Virus record (IMG/VR): IMGVR_UViG_3300025785_000087 | Location: 1 to 25,062 of that record | Strand: one strand, 5' to 3' | Origin: a virus | DNA: 25,062 nucleotides | Translations under genes and position numbers: made by a program | Shown: piece by piece, positions 12,190 through 20,472 of the stretch | How positions within the stretch are numbered: the stretch's first letter is position 1 | Layout: each line of letters starts with the position of its first letter | Notes under the pieces: model-generated | The model's database searches: none | Told to the model about the DNA's origin: nothing | The model's input: the letters and a program-made list of their open reading frames with translations, nothing else

Positions 12190-14252
12190 TATTTATTCTC
12201 CTCTGGGGTTAATTCTGGCTTTTGACCAACATAACCACCAACTACACTATTGACAATATTTCTAGCTTTTGTTGAATTTGGCTTGGTTTTTGCCAATTCG
12301 TTTAATTTTTCGACTGATTGAGGGTCAGTCAGCATTTTAGCAAGTAATTCGCTATTTTTACCCAATTCCCATGCCTGTATTCCTTCTCTTACCATTGTTG
12401 GCAATGAAGTACCGTATTTCAAGAAAGCGCCTTTACCGCCTGACTCCATTTCTTGAGTAATCATGTTATTAAAGGTTGTGGCTGAACCTGCTGGCATACG
12501 CTGACCTTGTGCGTCTAATACCTCAAGCATATTGTTAAATCCTGTCCATGCTGGTTTACCAGCAGACGACTCAACTAATGCTTGTAAGTTAGCTCTTTGT
12601 CCTTCGTTACCTGTAATTTTTGAAGCAAATTTAGCGCCACCAAATTGGTTTTGTTTGCCTTGCATGGTTTGAGTTGTTTCATCAAATATGCCTTGCAAGT
12701 TTTGACGAGTCCAATCGGCTACAACGGTTGGGTCTTTTCTACGCAATAAATCAACAGTACGCTTAATGTCTGTTGGAGTTGTTGCTTTTGGCGCTTCTGG
12801 TGTCAAAATTCTTGACTGTTGTGACATTACATTTTCTGGCAAACCAGTTGTTTCTGAAATAGCGCCAACTTGACCGCCTCTTAATTGGTTAAATTGCCTA
12901 TTTTGGGCATTTTCATAAATTTGGCTGCCTTTGGCATATTCAGGAGAAACATGGTTTAAAAAGTCATCTAATTGACGGTTTGCAGACCATGTAACACGCC
13001 CAGCATTTTTTTGTGCGCCAGTAAGTGCAGAAGATTGCATTGCAAATTCATCGTCTAAATACTGTTTAGCAGCAATAAGAGTTTTTAATGAATTTTGTGG
13101 CTCATTTTTAACCCCATATTTAGGCGTAGAGCGTACATAATCAACTGCTTCTGCAATTTTAGGGTTTTGCAACATACCCTCAATTTCAGTTTTAGCAACT
13201 GCATTTTTACCAGCTTCAATGAAATAAGGGTTTACATTAGAAGTTAAATTAGACTCAGCGCCACGCAAAAGTTTTGCGGCAGCAGATTGCAGTCTATTAG
13301 GTGTTGCAGAAGTTGTTTGTGTAGGGCTAATTTCATTTAAAGCATTGCCAACCATTTGGCGATTAGCTTCAGGGCGATTAGCCATAAAATCACCCATAAT
13401 TGAGGCGCTTTCGCCTCTTGGTTGATTTTCTACATAACGCTGAATTGAAGGCAGTTTGCTTGTACCCATTACTTGTGCAATAGCTTCTGCGCCAGTAATC
13501 GGTGAGCCTAATTTATAAGACCTATCTACCAATGTTTGTGCGGCAGACAACTGCTCTGGTGTCATGTTACGCATAGCTTGGTTTACAACCGTAGCTGGTG
13601 TATTACGCATTGCATAAATAGACCCTGGAACAGCCATAGAAGCACCAGCAATTAATTGCTCTGCTAATGGGTTTGTAAATCCTGATGCTTTGCCAAATTC
13701 AGTTGTTGCTCCACCTATTAATCCTTGTCCTAATTGTTCTGCCGCTACCTTTGCAACTTGAGGCAATGTTTTGGCTTTGCTAAATAAAGTGCCTGGAGTT
13801 GCTGATTGAATAGCAAAATCAATAGCTTTTAATGCTGGAGTATTTGGTTCATTTTCAGGCTTTAAAATATCATGTTGAATCAATTGATTAGTTACAGGAG
13901 TTGCATATCTAGGAAATTCAACATCTTTTCCAGCTAATTTTCCAACAGTATAAGCGCCTAATTTTGCTAAATTTTGTGGGGCTCCAAAAGCAAAATCTCC
14001 AATATTTGCAACGCCTTTAATGGCGCTTTGACCCAATACAGCAGGAATACTGCGTTCATTAGCTTGTGGATTTAATAAACTTTCATGTCTACCAGCTTCT
14101 AAATTTGCTTGTTTTGTTTCTAATACTTTTGCGTCAAACTCTGCTTTTGGCATATCCGCATAAAATTTAGCGTGTATTGCGTCAGCCAGTTGTGCATCTG
14201 AAACATCTGCATACTGAGGAAATTGTGAGCGAATTTCAGCAATACTAGCCAT
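12189..14252 (-). CDS. large internal virion/DNA-ejection-type protein
   Basis: A 687-residue protein, mostly helical and Ala/Gln/Asn-rich. The N-terminus IAEIRSQFPQYADVSDAQLA, with DAIHAKFYADMP, is a short repeat-like helix pair known from phage structural proteins. Residues about 68-230 carry Gly/Ala-rich amphipathic stretches (IKGVANIGDFAFGAP, GLIGGATTEFG), which fit membrane-interacting ejection proteins. It is third in a row of ejection-type genes between stopper and fibre, the usual place in podoviruses. No enzymatic motif was seen. The role is inferred from size, composition and position. Confidence 0.6.
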   Translation of the reverse strand: MASIAEIRSQFPQYADVSDAQLADAIHAKFYADMPKAEFDAKVLETKQANLEAGRHESLLNPQANERSIPAVLGQSAIKGVANIGDFAFGAPQNLAKLGAYTVGKLAGKDVEFPRYATPVTNQLIQHDILKPENEPNTPALKAIDFAIQSATPGTLFSKAKTLPQVAKVAAEQLGQGLIGGATTEFGKASGFTNPLAEQLIAGASMAVPGSIYAMRNTPATVVNQAMRNMTPEQLSAAQTLVDRSYKLGSPITGAEAIAQVMGTSKLPSIQRYVENQPRGESASIMGDFMANRPEANRQMVGNALNEISPTQTTSATPNRLQSAAAKLLRGAESNLTSNVNPYFIEAGKNAVAKTEIEGMLQNPKIAEAVDYVRSTPKYGVKNEPQNSLKTLIAAKQYLDDEFAMQSSALTGAQKNAGRVTWSANRQLDDFLNHVSPEYAKGSQIYENAQNRQFNQLRGGQVGAISETTGLPENVMSQQSRILTPEAPKATTPTDIKRTVDLLRRKDPTVVADWTRQNLQGIFDETTQTMQGKQNQFGGAKFASKITGNEGQRANLQALVESSAGKPAWTGFNNMLEVLDAQGQRMPAGSATTFNNMITQEMESGGKGAFLKYGTSLPTMVREGIQAWELGKNSELLAKMLTDPQSVEKLNELAKTKPNSTKARNIVNSVVGGYVGQKPELTPEENK

Positions 14253-15442
14253 TATTTTCTAATTCCAAGTGGGTCATTATTTTCTGAAGCCATTGGGTTT
14301 ACTTCAAAGTATGGCGCTAAACCTTTTGTTTCAGGGTTTTGTTGCATTACTTGTAATTTTTGTTTATGTGACTGTACTTGGTATTGTGCAGAGCGTTTAG
14401 CAGCATTAGCTAATTGAGCTATTTCACCAGGAGTTAAATCAATGTTACCTGACATAGCTCTTTCAGCAATTCCGCTTTCAGAATTGGTAATTGCGCCCTC
14501 ACCATGCATTTGCTGGCGACCTGCCAATGTTAATTTGGCAAGGTTTTGTACCATTGTGCGAGTATTTGCAAGTTTTTCTGCGTCATCTTTACCGCCAGCA
14601 CCAATCATGGTTGCTACTTGCGCTAAAGGTAAACGAATATTAGCGCCTGTGCCAGCAATAACATTACCAGTTTGAAGTGATTTAAGAATTTGGTCAGCAG
14701 CGTCAGCAGTTTTCATTGCACCAACAGTTTGTGCAGCAGACTCTTTCATCATTGGGCCAATTTGTTCAGCCAATGAGTTACCAGTTTTAACACTAACATT
14801 AGTTGCACCAGCACGCTTTAATGCTTGTTGATAATCAAAGAATGTGCCTTTAAAACCACCTTCAGCAGCTTTTTGATATTCTTTATATTCAGTAGGTAAT
14901 TTTTCACCACCAGAAGCAAATGGCGTAAGTTGTCCAGTATTAAAATTAAATCTATTAAGAGTTTCGCCTTCACCCAATTTTTGTGGTTTAAGCATTTCAT
15001 AGCCAGCAGCCTGCAATGGTGCAGGTGCATAAGGGCTAGTAGCCGCTTGGAAAGCTCTGTTATAGTCAGGCTGATTAACGGTTTGCAAAGGTGCGCCAGT
15101 AGGTGTTGGGCCAGCCAATTCACTTTGTTGTGGGTTAAGCGCTTGCATATATTGTTGTACAGCTTCTTGCTGTTTACCACGCAATGCATTAGCCAATTCT
15201 TTTGCGCTGGTTTCAGCTTTATTGCCTAAATAAGCACCAGTTAAAGTTTTAACTAATGGGTTTAATGATTGCAACGCTGAAGGTTTAACATAAAAACCGC
15301 TAACCATTTGACCTTGTGGTTGGTCATTCATGCCTTGACCTAATAATGCTTGTGCATATTGTTGTTGGCGGTTTAATGTTTGCAACTCAGGATATTCTGG
15401 TTGCAATAATGACGCTTGAGTTGTAGGTGTAAAGTCTGCCAT
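14252..15442 (-). CDS. internal virion/ejection-type protein
   Basis: A 396-residue, Gln/Ala-rich helical protein. N-terminal QPEYPELQTLNRQQQYAQAL, a Gly/Ala stretch near residues 55-75, a Pro-rich linker (AGPTPTGAPLQT), then EYKEYQKAAEGGFKGTFFDY and a helical half with KLTLAGRQQMHGEGAITNSE. The last resembles C-terminal parts of ejection proteins that end in a helical bundle. It is coupled to the next gene by a one-base overlap of stop and start. No catalytic lytic transglycosylase motif is evident. Confidence 0.6.
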   Translation of the reverse strand: MADFTPTTQASLLQPEYPELQTLNRQQQYAQALLGQGMNDQPQGQMVSGFYVKPSALQSLNPLVKTLTGAYLGNKAETSAKELANALRGKQQEAVQQYMQALNPQQSELAGPTPTGAPLQTVNQPDYNRAFQAATSPYAPAPLQAAGYEMLKPQKLGEGETLNRFNFNTGQLTPFASGGEKLPTEYKEYQKAAEGGFKGTFFDYQQALKRAGATNVSVKTGNSLAEQIGPMMKESAAQTVGAMKTADAADQILKSLQTGNVIAGTGANIRLPLAQVATMIGAGGKDDAEKLANTRTMVQNLAKLTLAGRQQMHGEGAITNSESGIAERAMSGNIDLTPGEIAQLANAAKRSAQYQVQSHKQKLQVMQQNPETKGLAPYFEVNPMASENNDPLGIRK

Positions 15443-15451
15443 TTTTATTCC

Positions 15452-16318
15452 TTACATTGCCGCTAAAGCTAAAGAGTCAGAAATTGGTACACCACTCATT
15501 GTTCCACCAAAACCGCCCAAACCACCAAATAAACTGCTTCCACCACCGCCCATTAAATAAGCGCCACCTAATGTGCCGCCAAGACCTAATAAACCATTCA
15601 TTTGGTTTGTTTGGTTAGCTTGACTAGCGTTATATGCGCCTAATTGGTTTTGGTATTGTGCGTTTACAGCACCTAAATAATTAGGGCCAGCAGGTGTTTG
15701 TACATAACTAGGATTTGCCAATGCTTTTACATTACTTGCGTAATTAAAAGGCGCTGCCAAATTAGTATTGTAAGTATTGAGGTTTTGGTTAAATTGTTGA
15801 TTATTGGCATTTAAACCTGTTTGCATACCGCCCACAACAGCACTAGACAATAGACTATTTTCTCTATTATTTTGGTCTTGCATTGCGTTTTTATATGCTT
15901 CCGAACCAGGTTGAATACCTTGGTTTGCCAATTGAGTTGTTAGCATTTGACGCTGGCGGTCTAATTGAGGCTGAAGAATACCCATTTCAGCGCCATAATA
16001 TGTTTCGCCTGGGTTAATTCCAAAAGACGGTAAATTGCCAGGATTAAACTGACCAAATTGGTAATTACTTACAGCATTTTGTGAGTTTTGTACCGCAGGT
16101 TGCAAATTAGGCGCAACCGTTTGGTTTGCCGTGTACATTGGGTTGCCATATTGGTCAGTCCCAGACTGTGCATAATTTAAACTACCATAGGGCGTATTTT
16201 GCCCAATCATGTTTCCTGCGGCTGTTGCCCTTGCCGCTTGTGTATAGTCTGGTGCTGGGGGTGGACTTGAACCGCCTCCGCCACCACCGCCAAAAATATC
16301 GCTTACTACTGAACCCAT
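15452..16318 (-). CDS. Gly/Asn/Gln-rich internal virion protein
   Basis: From ATG 16318 (AAGGAG six bases upstream), 288 residues starting MGSVVSDIFGGGGGGGSSPP. After the Gly/Pro-rich head come QLDRQRQMLTTQLANQGIQP and GSEAYKNAMQDQNNRENS, a pattern known from phage virion proteins ('NQGI..GSEAY..A..DQ'), and a Gly-rich hydrophobic C-terminus (LLGLGGTLGGAYLMGGGG) that may interact with membranes. First of three ejection-type genes. An in-frame ATG at 16354 is less likely because it overlaps the GNAT gene and lacks a good site. Confidence 0.6.
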   Translation of the reverse strand: MGSVVSDIFGGGGGGGSSPPPAPDYTQAARATAAGNMIGQNTPYGSLNYAQSGTDQYGNPMYTANQTVAPNLQPAVQNSQNAVSNYQFGQFNPGNLPSFGINPGETYYGAEMGILQPQLDRQRQMLTTQLANQGIQPGSEAYKNAMQDQNNRENSLLSSAVVGGMQTGLNANNQQFNQNLNTYNTNLAAPFNYASNVKALANPSYVQTPAGPNYLGAVNAQYQNQLGAYNASQANQTNQMNGLLGLGGTLGGAYLMGGGGSSLFGGLGGFGGTMSGVPISDSLALAAM

Positions 16319-16319
16319 T

Positions 16320-16736
16320 TCATTCTCCTTGTTGTAACCAAACACATCGGTCACGCTTCATAACCATCACTATTAAATCCCCATCTTGATGCCCATAGGG
16401 GATGTCAGCTACCTGTTCAAAGCCAAGTTTTCGGCACAGTTTCAAAGACTTATAATTATCCTTGCATATAGGTGCGATTATAACCTTGACTTCTAAAATA
16501 TTAAAGGGATAGTCAAAAATAGCGTTAAGTAAGGCTTTATTTAGCCAATAAACATCCGTACTAGCCACATGAATTTGACAAGCATTTGGGGTGAAATTGT
16601 TATAACCGACAACTGCTATTAATTCACCGTCTTTTTCCTGCCCAATACACATGGTGTTTTCTGGGTACTCAACTTCTCCTACTTTTGACAACCACTTCTT
16701 TAATTCTTTTTGGTTTTCCGTTGTAAGCCTACGCAT
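16320..16736 (-). CDS. GNAT-family N-acetyltransferase
   Basis: A 138-residue protein from ATG 16736, which overlaps the previous stop (TAATG). It shows the GNAT layout: helix, strand ELIAVVGYNNF, strand ACQIHVAST, helix WLNKALLNAIFDYPF, strand KVIIAPICKDN and helix YKSLKLCRKLGFEQV. The N-x-x-S-x-x-x-x-x-x-KLGF end is the acetyl-CoA-binding part. GNAT enzymes of this compact kind occur within phage virion gene clusters; the acceptor is unknown. It could acetylate a virion protein, a glycan or a host factor. Confidence 0.78.
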   Translation of the reverse strand: MRRLTTENQKELKKWLSKVGEVEYPENTMCIGQEKDGELIAVVGYNNFTPNACQIHVASTDVYWLNKALLNAIFDYPFNILEVKVIIAPICKDNYKSLKLCRKLGFEQVADIPYGHQDGDLIVMVMKRDRCVWLQQGE

Positions 16737-18502
16737 TACAGTACGGCCCCCTTCTCCATCACAAAATCGGTAGAATCCCAATGTAATTCAATGTTTTGCG
16801 AAGCAATGCTAATGGTTAAACTAGCGGCATAACCCACGCCAGTAACCCCTTGCCATTGTTTTGTAGTAATTAAACCAGCAGTCCAAATATTATTGTCCCA
16901 TTTGGCTGTGTCCCAAAGGCCAACTGTAGAGGTTGCTGGGTTATAACTTAAAGAATTAGTTGGTGGGGCAGCGTCAAAGTCATAGCTCATACCTGCCAAA
17001 ATAGTAGGCACTCCGTTATCCGTCTGAATAATAGGGCGAACCATAGAAAAACGCTTTAATTGACCTCTAGCTTCAAAATAATTGTAGGCTTGTTGCGCCA
17101 CAGCATTAATGTTTGTGTTAGCGTCACTATCGCCATTCCAAAACTGACCAACAAAGCCATTTCCGCCAAAGTAGCAGTTGTCATAAAACATTTCAAAGCA
17201 AGCGGCATTAATATTGGTGAAATTAGCCCAAGACTTTGTAATTGTATGCATTACATATTGCTGTGTGCCACTAGAAATAGGAATATTTAATATAAGCATT
17301 TGTGGCTTTGCAAAATATATAATTTGCCAGCCAAAATTGGTGTTATACAGGCTTGTAGCGTTGGCTACTGCTTGGTATATTTTGTCAGTAAGGTTAATAC
17401 GAGGGTCAAGGCGACTAGACTGCAATTCAGCAGTAAGCGGTATTAAACCGTCATTAGTAAGGATTAGAAGGTCACCAGCCCATTTAAACATACACCTACG
17501 ACTAAATGTGTAACCAATCTGCCAAACGCCTTTTAAAGCCCATGTGGAAGCAGAAGATGGGTCAGTTCCTTGGTAAACGATAACCTCACCCATATTGGTA
17601 ATAAATACAGCAAAGTCATCCACGCCATAACCAGCGTCAAGAGTCCAAGTACCCATTGCTTGAATAAATCCACCATTTCGTGCAATTCCTCCAAAGTTAA
17701 GCACATTGGCAGCGCCACCCAATGAGTTTGTAGGTAAATACCATACATTCATTGAGTTATTTTGGGTAAAGTAAAGACGGTTTTTAAATAGGTTTACATT
17801 AATAAATGTGTTGCTATTTACGCCAGTTACATAAAAACCAATAGTATATGTGCCGACTACACTAGCATTTCCGCTAGGTGTTGTAGCCATTGTGTATGTA
17901 AATGTTGTAGCGCCAGTAACAGTAATAACAAAAGTGCCGTTATAGTCATTTGGCGTTGCACCTGTAACGGTAATTTGATTTCCTGTAATTAAGCCATGTG
18001 CTGAAGAAGTTGTAAGAGTTGCAACATTTCCTACATGGGTAATGCTAGAAATGGTCTGCGCAGTCCCAGTTGTAGCCATTTTTATCCAGCTTGTGCCGTC
18101 ATAAATCAACACAGGGTCAGCACCGTTACAAGCTACAAGGTAATTTCCGCCAATATTAGAAAAGTTTACAAATTGAAATTTGTCGTTTGTAAGACCTGTA
18201 ACCTTGGAAACTGCGGTGCTATTAGTAGCGTCATAAATAACTCCACCAGCGGCAGCAAATAAGGTTTGGCTAGTTGTGCCAGCATAGGTCATTAGGGTGT
18301 TTACTTGCCCTGTAATGCCTGTAGAGTATTTGGTATAACCCCTTCTTAATTGGACATCATAAGGTGTCGGAAAGAAGTTAGTAAGTTGCACAGCGTCAGT
18401 TGGGGACATTTCTGCAAGAGAGTCCCTAGCGTTCCAACCGCCAATAGGCGCTGGAAGTGACGCAGTTGTAGCGTTAAACTTTTTTTGCTGACCAAAAATC
18501 AT
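16736..18502 (-). CDS. head-to-tail stopper/stabilisation-type protein with FCCH-like insert
   Basis: A 588-residue beta-rich protein. The N-terminus SLPAPIGGWNARDSLAEMSP, with DAVQLTNFFPTPYDVQLRRG, is a recognisable phage signature for a protein downstream of the adaptor, comparable by position to P22 gp10 or T7 gp12. Residues 149-222 are an FCCH-like unit nearly 60% identical to that in the tail fibre. The remainder has propeller-like strands (NRLYFTQNNSMNVWYL, DFAVFITNMGEVIVYQG). The family and location are good; exact structural role is inferred. Confidence 0.7.
   Translation of the reverse strand: MIFGQQKKFNATTASLPAPIGGWNARDSLAEMSPTDAVQLTNFFPTPYDVQLRRGYTKYSTGITGQVNTLMTYAGTTSQTLFAAAGGVIYDATNSTAVSKVTGLTNDKFQFVNFSNIGGNYLVACNGADPVLIYDGTSWIKMATTGTAQTISSITHVGNVATLTTSSAHGLITGNQITVTGATPNDYNGTFVITVTGATTFTYTMATTPSGNASVVGTYTIGFYVTGVNSNTFINVNLFKNRLYFTQNNSMNVWYLPTNSLGGAANVLNFGGIARNGGFIQAMGTWTLDAGYGVDDFAVFITNMGEVIVYQGTDPSSASTWALKGVWQIGYTFSRRCMFKWAGDLLILTNDGLIPLTAELQSSRLDPRINLTDKIYQAVANATSLYNTNFGWQIIYFAKPQMLILNIPISSGTQQYVMHTITKSWANFTNINAACFEMFYDNCYFGGNGFVGQFWNGDSDANTNINAVAQQAYNYFEARGQLKRFSMVRPIIQTDNGVPTILAGMSYDFDAAPPTNSLSYNPATSTVGLWDTAKWDNNIWTAGLITTKQWQGVTGVGYAASLTISIASQNIELHWDSTDFVMEKGAVL
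17837..18058 (-). repeat. FCCH-like module, copy in stopper-type protein
   Basis: Residues 149-222, including SITHVGNVATLTTSSAHGL and YNGTFVITVTGATTFTYTM, align without gaps to residues 141-214 of the tail fibre. Confidence 0.7.
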
Positions 18503-19398
18503 GTGCCATAACCTGTGTCAGGAATATTAGCCCAACCAATAAGTACTTTGCTTGGGTTAGGATTGAATGACAGGTTAGGTGCGCCTTTGTCGTTGGCTTT
18601 AGCAATAGACAAATAACGCTGGTAATCTTGCATTAGCGAGGTCGTGTCAAACCCTTTAACTTGGAAGTATTTGAGTTTGGTGTAAAGAACCATAATACGA
18701 GTATCAAATAAAGCTGTATCGGTGTCATTTACTAAGCTCTGCTGTGGTGTGCCTGAAGCTGATTGCGCCCATGCGTTACTGCGGTATTCAAAGCCCAAAT
18801 ACTCTTGGGTGTTCATTGGAGGCCATATTTGGAATGTACCGCCAAGAATACGCCAACGGACACGAGGGCCAGTTGAAATATAACCAGATTTTAACCATTG
18901 CCATTGCTGTGCATCTTCAGGGCCAAGCATTTCCCAATGCTTTGTCTTATCCCAATGAGTGCGGTCTGTAATGGTTTCAAAATCGCTAGGAAGCGTATAT
19001 TCTGTTTGTGCAAATAAGACGCTATTTGTGCCAGTTAATGAAGCCTCTTGGCTCATTGTGACAGTATTGCTTGTGGTGCTGACAACATAAGTGTCTTGTG
19101 CCACATTGTAGCCAGTAATAGACCATTGAGGCGTTAAACCTGTGGTATTACTAACATTAGTAAGAGTGTAGCCACCTTGTGTGGAGGTGGCTGTGGCATT
19201 TAAAAACTGAGTGTAAAAACGATACTCCTTCTCCAGCATTTGCCAGTCATACTCTTTTAGCAAATCGTAACCTGCGCCATTCATCAAAGCCAAAATTTGT
19301 TGCGTATCTTGGCTAGGATTACCAGCTACATAGGTTGGTACTGTAAGATTTAGCTCGGCAGTTACCTGCTGAACCATTTGGAGCATCGTTGCACTCAT
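18499..19398 (-). CDS. head-tail adaptor-type protein (gp4/gp11-like)
   Basis: A 299-residue protein. The N-terminal helix MLQMVQQVTAELNLTVPTYV is followed by QILALMNGAGYDLLKEYDWQ and LEKEYRFYT, the usual start of podovirus adaptor or tail tubular A-like proteins. Later come YTLPSDFETITDRTHWD and TFQIWPPMNTQEYLGFEYRS, and a C-terminal YQRYLSIAKANDKGAP. It would attach below the portal and connect to the stopper. Its stop overlaps the next start (ATGA). Confidence 0.75.
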   Translation of the reverse strand: MSATMLQMVQQVTAELNLTVPTYVAGNPSQDTQQILALMNGAGYDLLKEYDWQMLEKEYRFYTQFLNATATSTQGGYTLTNVSNTTGLTPQWSITGYNVAQDTYVVSTTSNTVTMSQEASLTGTNSVLFAQTEYTLPSDFETITDRTHWDKTKHWEMLGPEDAQQWQWLKSGYISTGPRVRWRILGGTFQIWPPMNTQEYLGFEYRSNAWAQSASGTPQQSLVNDTDTALFDTRIMVLYTKLKYFQVKGFDTTSLMQDYQRYLSIAKANDKGAPNLSFNPNPSKVLIGWANIPDTGYGT

Positions 19399-19399
19399 A

Positions 19400-20023
19400 T
19401 TAGGCCTCTACTGCTTTTGTTTTGCGTGTTTTGGGGGTTTTTTCCGCAACAGCAGCAAGTATCGCTGACATTTGCTCTTGCATTTGAGCCAGCTTCGCCT
19501 CTGTTTCTGCCTTGATTTTAGCATTTTCCTCTTTAAGTTGTGCTAATTCCGCATTGCGCTTGTCAATTTCTGCGGTATCTTGCGCCAAATTCAAATAGGT
19601 GCGAGCTTTTTCTCTAAAAGAGTGTGGACTCATGCCAGCAATCATGCCAATACGCTGTAATTGCTGGTCAGAGCAATTAGCAACATCTTCTACGGTACGA
19701 AATTTAATGCCTTTTAGCTCCTCGGCTTGGGACATACTAACCAAAGGCCAATGTTCAATAGGAGTGCCTGTTAATGACTCCTCATTTCCTACCTTATTTT
19801 GGTATGCCGCCCATTGGACTGGAAAACGCAGTTTATGGCGGTCTTGGGCGATAGTGTCAATAATGTTTAATTGGTCTCCAGGGGTGTAAATAGTAACCCA
19901 GTCAGCATCTCTAAAAATAGGTCTGCCTTGGGCAATAGTTTCATCTTTAATTTCGATGGGTTTGCGGTAAAACTTTACCGTTAATAGTGCGTCAGCACCT
20001 CGTACATCTGATTCAATAGCCAT
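19400..20023 (-). CDS. structural-cluster protein with C-terminal coiled coil
   Basis: A 207-residue protein with a globular N-terminal part (DWVTIYTPGDQLNIIDTIAQ, RLRFPVQWAAY-like stretch with KLRFPVQWAAYQNKVG), an HhH-like segment (ATVEDVANCSDQQLQRIGMI-type: TVEDVANCSDQQLQRIGMIAG), and a coiled coil at about 150-190 ending in a Lys-rich tail (KTPKTRKTKAVEA). I recognise it as a type found between capsid and adaptor genes in related phages; function is unknown. It is separated from the decoration gene by a terminator. Confidence 0.5.
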   Translation of the reverse strand: MAIESDVRGADALLTVKFYRKPIEIKDETIAQGRPIFRDADWVTIYTPGDQLNIIDTIAQDRHKLRFPVQWAAYQNKVGNEESLTGTPIEHWPLVSMSQAEELKGIKFRTVEDVANCSDQQLQRIGMIAGMSPHSFREKARTYLNLAQDTAEIDKRNAELAQLKEENAKIKAETEAKLAQMQEQMSAILAAVAEKTPKTRKTKAVEA

Positions 20024-20050
20024 TTAATTCTCCTAAGGGATTAGGTTGTT

Positions 20051-20085
20051 AAAAGAAAAGGGACTCCCCTTTTGAGGGAATCCCT
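20051..20085 (-). terminator. rho-independent terminator after capsid/decoration genes
   Basis: On the minus strand AGGGATTCCC and GGGAGTCCCT form a stem with one mismatch and a 7-nt loop, followed by TTTTCTTTT. It lies between the decoration gene (stop at 20107) and the next gene (start at 20023), so it would end or attenuate the capsid transcript. Confidence 0.75.
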
Positions 20086-20106
20086 AGTTTACTACAGGGG
20101 TAAAAC

Positions 20107-20415
20107 TTATACGCTTGCAGCAGAGAACCAAGCGCAATCACCAGAAGCCAAAGCAACGCCAGGTGAAGTGTAAGCACCACCAGTAGCAGCTACTTGGAAA
20201 GTAGTGGTGTTGATAGCGCAAACAGTTGTAGAAGCAGAGATAGCAGCACCAGCTTGTGCGAATACATAACGCAAGCCTGTGTTACCAAAAGTTTCAGCAC
20301 CTAATGGGCCAAATGCTGGGATTACTTCAGCAGTTGAACCGTTAGTTAAAGCAAAATCAACTGGGGTTACACCGTTAAGGTTTACGCCAGCGATAGGGAG
20401 AGTACTATAAGCCAT
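20107..20415 (-). CDS. capsid decoration-like protein
   Basis: A 102-residue, Ala/Thr/Gly-rich small beta protein: MAYSTLPIAGVNLNGVTPVD, ALTNGSTAEVIPAFGPLGAE, RYVFAQAGAAIS and an end GDCAWFSAASV. Small proteins of this composition right after the major capsid gene typically decorate or stabilise capsids. Its own strong ribosome site (AAAGGAAAAAATC-ATG) and flanking RNA hairpins suggest separate, high expression. Confidence 0.6.
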   Translation of the reverse strand: MAYSTLPIAGVNLNGVTPVDFALTNGSTAEVIPAFGPLGAETFGNTGLRYVFAQAGAAISASTTVCAINTTTFQVAATGGAYTSPGVALASGDCAWFSAASV

Positions 20416-20450
20416 GATTTTTTCCTTTGTAAATTAAATAGACCTTTATA

Positions 20451-20470
20451 AATAGGGGTTTCCCCCTATT
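20451..20470 (-). promoter_or_regulatory. 8-bp hairpin with GAAA loop between capsid and decoration genes
   Basis: On the minus strand AATAGGGG-GAAA-CCCCTATT forms a perfect 8-bp stem capped by a GNRA tetraloop, three bases after the capsid stop codon. No U-tract follows, so it is more likely an mRNA stability or processing element, or weak attenuator, than a terminator. Confidence 0.6.
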
Positions 20471-20472
20471 CA

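Noticed and set aside
14818-15189. 123-codon minus-strand frame inside an ejection-type gene
   Set aside because: Leu/His/Asn-rich translation with no domain pattern; an alternate-frame shadow of a Gln/Ala-rich coding sequence.
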